Below, one piece after another: positions 38,300 to 45,976 of a stretch of 64,000 nucleotides of DNA; the first letter of the stretch is position 1, and each line of letters opens with the position of its first letter. The stretch is from Mobilicoccus caccae (lineage in GTDB: Bacteria; Actinomycetota; Actinomycetes; Actinomycetales; Dermatophilaceae), in assembly GCF_030161635.1 (NCBI RefSeq), contig NZ_BSUO01000001.1, positions 682,001 to 746,000 of the forward strand. The letters run 5' to 3'. The position numbers and the translations under genes are program-made. Under the pieces are notes generated by a model. It did no database searches, was not told the origin of the DNA, and was given only the letters and a program-made list of their open reading frames with translations.

Positions 38300-39618
38300 G
38301 TGAACGTCGAGGAGAGCCCGCTGAGGGTCGCCCTGTTGGGATGCGGTGTGGTCGGTGCGTCCGTGGCCCGACTGCTGGTCGAGGGACGCGAGGACTTCAC
38401 GGCGCGCATCGGGCGCCCGCTGGAGGTCGTGGGCGTGGCGGTGCGTCGCCAGGGTCGCGACCGCTCCGAGACGGGGCTGCCGGCCGAGGTGTTCACCACC
38501 GACGCCGACGAACTCGTCACCCGCGCCGACATCGTCGTCGAGGTCATCGGCGGCATCGAGCCGGCGCGTTCGCTCATCCTGCGGGCCTTCGAGCACGGTG
38601 CGAGCGTGGTCACCGCCAACAAGGCGCTGCTGGCCGAGGACGGCCCGACACTGTACGAGGCGGCCGCGAAGAACGGCGTCGACCTCTACTACGAGGCCTC
38701 GGTCGCGGGCGCGATCCCGCTGCTGCGCCCGCTGCGTGAGTCCCTCGCCGGTGACGACGTCGGCAAGGTCCTGGGCATCGTCAACGGCACGACCAACTAC
38801 GTCCTCGACAAGATGGACAGCACAGGTCAGGGATTCGCCGAGGCCGTCGAGCAGGCCCAGGCGCTCGGGTACGCCGAGGCCGACCCGACGGCCGACGTCG
38901 AGGGATTCGACGCCGCCGCCAAGGCCGCCATCCTCGCCTCGCTCGCCTTCCACACCCGCGTGACGGCGGGTGACGTCTACCGCGAGGGCATCAGCGAGGT
39001 CACCGCGTCCGACGTGCGGGCCGCCGCCGAGATGGACTGTGTCGTCAAGCTCCTCGCGATCTGCGAGCGCACCCGCCCCGCCGACGGCGGCGCCGAGGGC
39101 GTCTCCGTGCGGGTCCACCCGGCGATGATCCCGCGCAGTCACCCGCTGGCCGGGGTCCGCGAGGCGTTCAACGCCGTGTTCGTCGAGGCCAGCGCGGCGG
39201 GGCAGCTCATGTTCTACGGGCCCGGTGCCGGTGGCGACCCGACCGCGTCGGCCGTGCTCGGCGACGTGGTCGCCGTGGCCCGCCATCGCGTCGTCGGCGG
39301 TCGTGGCCCGGCCGAGAGCACCTACGCCGACCTGCCGGTGCTGGCGATGGGTCAGGCCCGCACGCGGTACTACCTCAGCCTCGAGGTCGCCGACCGTCCG
39401 GGTGTCCTCGCCCAGGTCGCCACGGCGTTCTCCCACCACGGGGTCTCGATCCAGCAGGTGCGTCAGAGCGTGAGCGACGACGACGCCCAGACGACGGCCG
39501 AACTCGTCATCGTCACGCACACCGCCACCGACGAGGCCCTGGCCGCGACGGTCGCCGAGATCGCCGACCTCGACATCGTCATCGGCGTCACCTCGGTGAT
39601 GCGGGTGGAGGGGAGTGA
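38300..39618 (+). CDS. hom: Homoserine dehydrogenase (frameshifted at the very end as given)
   Basis: Restored, 439 residues: VALLGCGVVGASVARLL for NAD(P)H, VVEVIGGIEPARSLIL, VVTANKALLAEDG, GIVNGTTNYVLDKM and YAEADPTADVEGFDAAAKAAIL at the active site, and a C-terminal ACT domain (LSLEVADRPGVLAQVA) for feedback control by threonine. As given, the frame has no stop and would run on through thrB and beyond. Adding one G at the run 39610-39613 gives an ending MRVEGE and a TGA that overlaps the thrB GTG as GTGA. GTG start 38300 follows AAGGAG. Confidence 0.9.
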
Positions 39619-40610
39619 GCGCGATGCCGGTGGGGGCGGCGGTCGATCTCGTCGTCCCCGGCAGCTCCGCCAACCTCGGCCCCGGGTTCGACTCGGTCGG
39701 ACTCGCGCTCGGCGTCCTCGACTCCTACCGCGCCGTCGTGCGCGAGGCTCCCGGACTGGTCGTGGACCTGGGCGAGGAGTCTCAGGACGTCCCGACGGAC
39801 GAGCGTCACCTCGTGGTCGCCACGATGTACCGCGCCTGGGACGAGCTCGGGGTGCAGCGGCCCGAGGGCCTGGAACTGGTGTGCCGCAACACGATCCGCA
39901 TGGGGCGCGGCATGGGGAGTTCGGCCGCAGCGATCGTCGCCGGCGTCGCGCTCGCCTCCGCGCTGGCCCGCCCCGAGGCCCTCGAGGCCCCCGAGGGCAG
40001 CCCGATCCCGCTGGACCTCGACTTCGTCAACGACCTCTCGGGGGCTCTCGAGGGACACCCCGACAACGCGTCCGCCAGCGTCTTCGGCGGCGCCACGGTC
40101 TCCTACGTCGAGAGCCGCGACGGCGAGCGGTCGCTGCCGCGCGTGCGGACGGTGCGGCTGCCCCTGCATCCGGACATCCGGCCGGTGGTGTTCCTGCCCT
40201 CCACCCAGTTGCCGACGGCGACGGCCCGCGCGGTGCTGCCCGCGACGGTCCCGCACGCGGAGGCGGCTCTCAACTCGGCACGCGCCGGGCTGCTCACCTT
40301 CGCCCTGACCCAGGACCCGTCGTTGTTGCTGCCCGCCACCACCGAATGGCTGCACCAGGAGCAGCGGCGCGGTGCCTACCCGCAGGCCATGGCCCTGATC
40401 GACGCGTTGCGGGCCCGCGGCCACGCCGCGGTCGTGTCGGGCGCGGGGCCGAGTGTGCTGGTCCTCACGACCACACCGGAGCAGGTTCAGGACCCCGACG
40501 AGGCCGCCGAAGCGTGGCAGCGGCTCGGTCCTGGCATTCCCGCCGTGGGTGTGCAGGCAGCCCGTGCTACATTGAGGACGTCTCTCGGAGAGCGCACGGC
40601 CGCGATCTGA
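39615..40610 (+). CDS. thrB: Homoserine kinase
   Basis: A 331-residue GHMP kinase: SSANLGPGFDSVGLAL at the start, the phosphate loop MGRGMGSSAAAIVAG, and the C-terminal VVSGAGPSVLVL. Phosphorylates homoserine for threonine synthesis. It follows hom directly with a four-base overlap (after the hom repair); thrC is not between them, unlike Streptomyces, so thrC must lie elsewhere, as in Corynebacterium. The last 45 bases contain a TACATT box that may start the rho mRNA. Confidence 0.94.
   Translation: MSAMPVGAAVDLVVPGSSANLGPGFDSVGLALGVLDSYRAVVREAPGLVVDLGEESQDVPTDERHLVVATMYRAWDELGVQRPEGLELVCRNTIRMGRGMGSSAAAIVAGVALASALARPEALEAPEGSPIPLDLDFVNDLSGALEGHPDNASASVFGGATVSYVESRDGERSLPRVRTVRLPLHPDIRPVVFLPSTQLPTATARAVLPATVPHAEAALNSARAGLLTFALTQDPSLLLPATTEWLHQEQRRGAYPQAMALIDALRARGHAAVVSGAGPSVLVLTTTPEQVQDPDEAAEAWQRLGPGIPAVGVQAARATLRTSLGERTAAI
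40568..40573 (+). promoter_or_regulatory. Possible rho promoter (-10 TACATT) in the thrB 3' end
   Basis: TACATT sits 37 bases before the thrB stop. If used, the rho mRNA has a leader of about 270 bases. The gap 40611-40851 itself holds no gene; it shows a pyrimidine-rich run (TTTTTCCTCCTCTTC, near 40686-40700) of the kind Rho binds. Confidence 0.4.
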
Positions 40611-40851
40611 TCTGCGCCGGTCGAGTACCGGGCCCGATCGAGCCACCATCTCCGCTCTCGTGGACGCAACACCACCGCCGTACCGGTTTTTCCTCCTCTT
40701 CATGCCTCACGTGTGCGAAGGGGACGGTGTACCGCCCGGTCCGGTGGCCCAGACGCCTCGTCGAACGTGTATCGCCTACGCGCTCGCCGCCAGGCACCGA
40801 CAACCCCCACCTTGACCGCTCGAACGGGCGGGACGAAGGGGAAGGACCCAC

Positions 40852-42882
40852 GTGACCGAAACCACCGAGCTCGCAGGCACGCCCGAACCGGCCAAGCGTC
40901 GCGGCCTCACAGCCATGCGTCTCGCCGAACTGCAGGACGTCGCTGCCGGCCTCGGCATCTCCGGTACCGGCAAGATGCGCAAGGGCGACCTCATCGCCGC
41001 CATCCGAGAGCGTCAGGGTGGCGCAGCACCGCGTCAGTCCGCGGCCTCCACCCCGGCCTCCGCGCCGGCTCCCGAGCAGTCCGCGAGCAGCGCCCCTGCT
41101 CAGGGCGGCGAAGCCGCCGGCATCGAGGCGCCGCAGCGCCCGGCCCGTCGTGGCCGTCGGGTCACCACGCAGGTGACCACCCCCGAGCCGGTCCAGGCCG
41201 CGCCGGTCCAGCAGCAGGCCGACGCCGAGACATCCGGTCGGCGCGAGGACCGTCGTGACGAGGCCGGCGAGCCGGCCGCCAGCCGGCGCACGGAGACCCG
41301 CGACGACCGCGGTGGGCGCGAGGAGAACCGTGACAGCGGCGCTCGCGACAACCGCGACGAGCGTGGTGGCCGCGACAACCGCGACAACCGCGACAACCGG
41401 ACTCAGGACGGCAACCGCGACAACCGTGACAACCGCGGTCAGGACGGCAACCGCGACACCAACCGCGACGACCGCGGCGGACGCGACACCTACCGCGACA
41501 ATGACCGTGGCACCAACCGCGACGACCGTGGCGGCCGCGACAGCAACCGCGACAACCGCGACGACCGTGGTGGTAACCGCGACGACCGGCGCAACAACAA
41601 CAACGACGACGACGGTCGTGGCGGTCGCCGCCGCAACCGGCAGCGCAGTCGTGACCGCAAGCGTCGCGGCAACCGCGGCCAGGGCGGCGGGTACGACGAG
41701 TCGAACGAGGTCGAGCAGCAGATCGCCGCGGACGACGTGCTCGTCCCGGTGGCCGGCCTCCTCGAGCTCGGCGACAACGTCGCGTTCGTGCGCACGAGCG
41801 GCTACCTCGCCGGTCCGAACGACGTGTACGTGCCGATGAGCTTCGTCAAGAAGTTCGGCCTCCGTAAGGGTGACGCGGTCACCGGTGCGGTGCGCGCGCT
41901 GCGTGAGGGCGAGCAGTTGCCCGCGCGTCAGAAGTTCAACGCGCTGGTGCGTCTCGACACGGTCAACGGCATGTCGCCCGAGGACAGCAAGAAGCGTGTC
42001 GAGTTCGGCAAGCTGACGCCGCTGTACCCGCAGCAGCGTCTGCGCCTGGAGACGGCGTCCAACATCCTCACCACGCGCATCATCGACCTGGTGGCGCCGA
42101 TCGGTAAGGGCCAGCGCGGTCTCATCGTCAGCCCGCCCAAGGCCGGTAAGACGCTGATCCTGCAGGCCATCGCCAACGCCATCTCGGCGAACAACCCCGA
42201 GGCCCACCTCATGGTCGTGCTCGTCGACGAGCGCCCGGAGGAGGTCACCGACATGCAGCGCACGGTCAAGGGTGAGGTCATCGCCTCCACCTTCGACCGT
42301 CCGGCCGACGACCACACCACGGTCGCGGAGCTGGCCATCGAGCGCGCCAAGCGGCTGGTGGAGATGGGCCACGACGTCGTCGTGCTGCTCGACTCGATCA
42401 CCCGCCTCGGTCGCGCCTACAACCTCGCGGCTCCCGCGAGCGGCCGCATCATGTCCGGTGGTGTCGACTCGAGCGCGCTGTACCCGCCGAAGAAGTTCTT
42501 CGGTGCGGCGCGCAACATCGAGAACGGCGGCTCCCTGACGATCCTCGCCACGGCCCTGGTCGAGACCGGGTCCAAGATGGACGAGGTCATCTTCGAGGAG
42601 TTCAAGGGCACCGGAAACATGGAGCTGCGCCTGTCGCGCTCCCTCGCCGACCGGCGCATCTTCCCCGCGGTCGACGTCAACCCCTCGGGGACGCGTCGTG
42701 AGGAGATCCTCCTGGCCGCCGAGGAACTCAAGATCATGTGGAAGCTGCGTCGGGTGCTGGCCGCTCTCGACCAGCAGCAGGGCATCGAGCTGCTCATCGA
42801 CCGACTCAAGAAGTCCAAGAGCAACGCCGAGTTCCTCATGACGATCCAGCAGACGTCGAATATCAAGATGGACGACGACTGA
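40852..42882 (+). CDS. rho: Transcription termination factor Rho with Asn/Arg/Asp-rich insert
   Basis: A 676-residue hexameric RNA helicase. Residues about 18-57 are the Rho N-terminal SAP-like helical domain; residues about 60-285 are a disordered insert rich in RDN repeats; then the cold-shock RNA-binding domain (VAFVRTSGYLAGPNDVYV), Walker A SPPKAGKTLI, Walker B VVVLLDSITRLGRAYN, and LLAAEELKIMWKLRRVL near the end. E. coli Rho is 419 residues; actinobacterial Rho carry such inserts. GTG start at 40852. The gene is monocistronic, closed by a strong hairpin. Confidence 0.96.
   Translation: MTETTELAGTPEPAKRRGLTAMRLAELQDVAAGLGISGTGKMRKGDLIAAIRERQGGAAPRQSAASTPASAPAPEQSASSAPAQGGEAAGIEAPQRPARRGRRVTTQVTTPEPVQAAPVQQQADAETSGRREDRRDEAGEPAASRRTETRDDRGGREENRDSGARDNRDERGGRDNRDNRDNRTQDGNRDNRDNRGQDGNRDTNRDDRGGRDTYRDNDRGTNRDDRGGRDSNRDNRDDRGGNRDDRRNNNNDDDGRGGRRRNRQRSRDRKRRGNRGQGGGYDESNEVEQQIAADDVLVPVAGLLELGDNVAFVRTSGYLAGPNDVYVPMSFVKKFGLRKGDAVTGAVRALREGEQLPARQKFNALVRLDTVNGMSPEDSKKRVEFGKLTPLYPQQRLRLETASNILTTRIIDLVAPIGKGQRGLIVSPPKAGKTLILQAIANAISANNPEAHLMVVLVDERPEEVTDMQRTVKGEVIASTFDRPADDHTTVAELAIERAKRLVEMGHDVVVLLDSITRLGRAYNLAAPASGRIMSGGVDSSALYPPKKFFGAARNIENGGSLTILATALVETGSKMDEVIFEEFKGTGNMELRLSRSLADRRIFPAVDVNPSGTRREEILLAAEELKIMWKLRRVLAALDQQQGIELLIDRLKKSKSNAEFLMTIQQTSNIKMDDD
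41345..41640 (+). repeat. Degenerate in-frame repeat in rho coding Asn-Arg-Asp
   Basis: A 9-base unit CGCGACAAC and variants (coding RDN) is repeated over 30 times with DRGG and DGN spacers. Three perfect units stand at 41371-41397. Slippage could change the length between strains. Confidence 0.85.
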
Positions 42883-42903
42883 CCGGACCTCGGTACCGAT
42901 CCA

Positions 42904-42939
42904 CGGGCCCGCCACCGCGATTCGTCGGTGGCGGGCCCG
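42904..42939 (+). terminator. rho terminator
   Basis: Perfect 14-bp stem: CGGGCCCGCCACCG at 42904-42917 pairs with CGGTGGCGGGCCCG at 42926-42939, 8-base loop, 22 bases after the rho stop. It separates rho from the polysaccharide operon that follows. Confidence 0.85.
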
Positions 42940-42999
42940 CGGTTCCTCTCCTGGGATCTGCCGGCCGGCCGCGGCCACGGACAAGGAGAAGGGCTACCG

Positions 43000-43383
43000 A
43001 TGGAGACCCCCAAGCGTGTGCTCGTCGCGGACGACGACGACGACATCCGCGACCTCGTGTCGTTCAAGCTGGGTCAGGCCGGGTACGACGTCGTGGCGGT
43101 GGACGACGGCCTGAAGGCGTGGGCGTCGATGACCGAGGAGTTGCCCGCGCTCGCGGTGCTCGACGTGATGATGCCGGGGTTGTCGGGCCTGGACGTGCTG
43201 CGCAAGGTGCGTGAGGACGAGCGGACGAGGAACGTCCCGGTCATCCTGCTCACGGCCCGCAGCCGGGAGAACGACGTCGACACCGGGTTCGCCTCGGGCG
43301 CCAACGACTACGTCGTCAAGCCGTTCAGCCCGCGTGAGCTGGTCCATCGAGTGAGCACGGTGTTGGGGCGCGGGCGAGGATGA
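43000..43383 (+). CDS. Stand-alone receiver-domain response regulator
   Basis: A 127-residue CheY-like protein with no output domain. ADDDDD (residues 10-15) gives the acidic pocket, Asp55 in LAVLDVMMPG is the phosphorylation site, and Lys107 in DYVVKPFS completes the site. ATG 43000 has AGGAGAAGG upstream; longer reading would pass through the rho terminator. First gene of an overlapping operon with its likely kinase four genes on (45969). Without a DNA-binding domain it must act by protein contact, perhaps on the HEAT protein encoded next, whose ATG overlaps its stop (ATGA). Confidence 0.92.
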   Translation: METPKRVLVADDDDDIRDLVSFKLGQAGYDVVAVDDGLKAWASMTEELPALAVLDVMMPGLSGLDVLRKVREDERTRNVPVILLTARSRENDVDTGFASGANDYVVKPFSPRELVHRVSTVLGRGRG

Positions 43384-44459
43384 CCCTGCAGGCCACGTTG
43401 GTCGCGTTGGTCGTCGTCGGGGCCGTGTGCGGGGCTCTGATCGTCGCCACGGTTCTCGCGCGCCTGGAACGCCACCGTCGGTCGCGCGTGCTCGCGCGCC
43501 TGACCGCGCCGCACCGCATGCTGCTCCTCGACGTGGCCAGTGGTGAGGACGACGACGGCAGGTCGGCGGCGGCGCTCGCGGATCTGACCGGGCGGGCGTG
43601 GGAGGGGATGCGCGGCGCGGTCACCGGCCTGCTGTCCAAGGTGCGCGGGGAGCCCGCGGAGCAGCTCGTGGAGATCCTCGCCGCTCACGGTGACATCGAC
43701 GCCGCCCGCGTGGGCACCCGCTCCCGCTCGGCGATGGCGCGCGCCCGCAGCGCCCACCTGCTCGGTTCGGCGCGCACCCACGATGCCGTGCCCGACCTGT
43801 TGCCGCTGCTCACCGACCGTGCCACCGAGGTGCGTCTGGTCGCCGCCCGCGCCCTCGGTCAGATCGCCGACCCCCGCACGGCGGCACCGTTGTTGCGCTC
43901 GGTGATCCCGCCCCAGGGGCGTCGCGCCGGCCCGGTCGGCGTGCCGGCCTGGATCGTCGCCGACGGCCTGCTGGCCATGGGCCCGGCGGTGACCACCGTC
44001 GTCGTCGCCGGACTGGGCGATGAGGATCCGCTGGTCAGGGACGTCGCGGCGTCGGTGTCCGCCAACTCGATGATGCCCGCGCTCCTGCCCGTGCTGCGGG
44101 CCCGCCTGGCGGTGGAGACCGAACCGACGGTCCGGGCGCAGATCGCCTCCGCACTCGGTCGCCTGGGTCACCCGCAGGACGCGGCGCTGCTCACCGCGCA
44201 CGCCTCCGCCTCCGTCGACCCCGGGCTGCGGCGCGCCTGCGTCGGGGCGCTCGGTGAACTCGGCGTCCCCGCGGCCGAACCCGTGCTCACCGCGCTGCTG
44301 GCCGATGAGGACCGGCGTCTCTCCTCGATCGCCGCCGACGCGCTGATCGCCCTCGGGCCGGTGGGACATCGTGCCCTCGAGGCCGCCGTCGGGCAGGGCG
44401 AGGCGGCCGCGCGGGCCGCGCGCGGGGCCCTCGAACTCGCCACCTTGCGGGAGGCGTGA
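43380..44459 (+). CDS. Membrane-anchored HEAT-repeat protein
   Basis: A 359-residue protein. Residues about 7-27 are one N-terminal membrane helix (LVALVVVGAVCGALIVATVLA), then a cytoplasmic body of about seven HEAT/armadillo-like helical repeats, for example AVPDLLPLLTDRATEVRLVAARALGQI-like units and AAEPVLTALLADEDRRL. No catalytic motif. HEAT repeats bind other proteins, so a scaffold or switch between the receiver protein and the glycosyltransferase coded next is a fair inference. Both neighbours overlap it by one to four bases. Confidence 0.82.
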   Translation: MTLQATLVALVVVGAVCGALIVATVLARLERHRRSRVLARLTAPHRMLLLDVASGEDDDGRSAAALADLTGRAWEGMRGAVTGLLSKVRGEPAEQLVEILAAHGDIDAARVGTRSRSAMARARSAHLLGSARTHDAVPDLLPLLTDRATEVRLVAARALGQIADPRTAAPLLRSVIPPQGRRAGPVGVPAWIVADGLLAMGPAVTTVVVAGLGDEDPLVRDVAASVSANSMMPALLPVLRARLAVETEPTVRAQIASALGRLGHPQDAALLTAHASASVDPGLRRACVGALGELGVPAAEPVLTALLADEDRRLSSIAADALIALGPVGHRALEAAVGQGEAAARAARGALELATLREA

Positions 44460-45976
44460 TGGTCGCACTCACCGCGGTCTCCACGATCGGCGCCTGGTGG
44501 GCGTCGGTCGCCGATGTGCTCCGCGAACCGATGACCGTGCTGCTCGGCGTCATCGGCCCGCCGATGCTCCTCTACTTCTTCGCGATCAACACCTCCTACC
44601 TCGTGCTCGTCCTGCTCGCGGCCTCGGAGTTCCTCGCCCACCTGCGACGGTCGGCCTTCTCCGGGCGCGCCGAGGCGGTCTCCAGCCGGCTCGCCCCCGG
44701 CGTCAGCCTCATCGTCCCGGCGCACAACGAGTCGGCCGGGATCGTCATGGCCGTGCAGTCGCTGCTGTCGCTGCGTCATCCACGGCACGAGGTCGTCGTC
44801 GTCGACGACGGCAGCACCGACGACACCTTCGAGCAGTTGCGCGCGCGGTTCGACCTGGTGGAGGTCGCGCGGGAGGTGCCGCGCGACATCCCCGTCCCCG
44901 TGGAGGTGTCCAGCGTCCACGTCCCAGACGACGGGGTGACGCGGCTGGCGGTCATCCGCAAACCGAACTCGGGCAAGACCGACGCGGTCAACACGGGGAT
45001 CAACGCCGCTGTCGAACCCCTGATCGCGGTGGTCGACGCGGACTCCATCCTCGAACCCGACGCCCTCATCGCCGTGGCCGAACCCTTCGCCGAGGATCCC
45101 GTCCGCACCATCGCCACCGGCGGGGTCATCCGCGCGGCCAACGGCTGCACGGTCGTCGACGGGCGCGTCGTCGAGGTCGGGATGCCCCGGCAGTGGGTGG
45201 GCCGGATCCAGGTCGTGGAGTACCTGCGCGCGTTCCTGCTCGGCCGCAGCGGATGGTCGAGCATCGACGCGCTCGTCCTCATCAGCGGCGCGTTCGGCAT
45301 GTTCCGCCGCGACATCCTCGTGGAGATCGGTGGTCTGGACCGCGACTGCATCGGTGAGGACTTCGAGCTCGTCGTGCGCATGCACCGGCACATGCGCGAC
45401 GCGGGCCGGCCCTACCGGATCCGGTTCGTCGCCGAGCCCATCGCCTGGACGGAGGTCCCCACGTCGTTGCGGGTCCTGCGTTCGCAGCGCCGCCGCTGGC
45501 ACCGGGGCCTGTACGAGGTGCTCGTCCTGCACGCCGGCATGCTGTTCCGGCCCCGTTACGGCCGCATCGGATTCCTCGCTCTGCCCTGGCTGTGGCTGTT
45601 CGAGCTCGTCGTGCCGGTGCTCGAGATCGTCGGCATCACCATCGTCCTGCTCAGCCTCGCCGTCGGCGTGACCAACCTCGAGTTCGCCCTGTTCTTCCTC
45701 CTGGTCACCTACGGCTACGCGCTGCTGGTCAACCTCGCGTCGATGACCATCGAGGAACTCTCGTTCCACAAGTACCCCCGGTGGAAGGACCTCGGCGTCG
45801 CGATCGTCGCCTCGGTCCTGGAGAACTTCGGGTACCGGCAGCTCAACGTCTGGTGGCGGTGCGAGGGCCTGGTCCAGGGCCTGCGCCGCGGTACGCACGA
45901 GTGGGGCACGATGACCCGCGCCGGGTTCGGCGGGACTGCGCCGAGGGGGACCGGGGCGGGGGTGGGTCATGCCTGA
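44459..45976 (+). CDS. Processive family 2 polysaccharide synthase (first)
   Basis: A 505-residue inner-membrane enzyme. Two membrane helices at the start, then the GT-A domain: SLIVPAHNESAGIV, VVDDGSTDDTF, the DAD of VVDADSILEPD, GEDFELVVRM (catalytic ED) and QRRRWHRG (QxxRW), followed by four or more C-terminal membrane helices. This set defines hyaluronan/cellulose/poly-GlcNAc-like synthases that polymerise and export one chain. The ATG at 44459 is preferred to the GTG three bases earlier because GGAGG is then at the right spacing. The product is not known. It overlaps the kinase gene by 8 bases. Confidence 0.92.
   Translation: MVALTAVSTIGAWWASVADVLREPMTVLLGVIGPPMLLYFFAINTSYLVLVLLAASEFLAHLRRSAFSGRAEAVSSRLAPGVSLIVPAHNESAGIVMAVQSLLSLRHPRHEVVVVDDGSTDDTFEQLRARFDLVEVAREVPRDIPVPVEVSSVHVPDDGVTRLAVIRKPNSGKTDAVNTGINAAVEPLIAVVDADSILEPDALIAVAEPFAEDPVRTIATGGVIRAANGCTVVDGRVVEVGMPRQWVGRIQVVEYLRAFLLGRSGWSSIDALVLISGAFGMFRRDILVEIGGLDRDCIGEDFELVVRMHRHMRDAGRPYRIRFVAEPIAWTEVPTSLRVLRSQRRRWHRGLYEVLVLHAGMLFRPRYGRIGFLALPWLWLFELVVPVLEIVGITIVLLSLAVGVTNLEFALFFLLVTYGYALLVNLASMTIEELSFHKYPRWKDLGVAIVASVLENFGYRQLNVWWRCEGLVQGLRRGTHEWGTMTRAGFGGTAPRGTGAGVGHA

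Noticed and set aside
37703-40855. A single 1050-codon frame covering hom and running through thrB to rho
   Set aside because: Only the hom part looks like a protein; beyond 39610 the frame is arginine-rich shadow of thrB. One missing G at 39610-39613 explains it.
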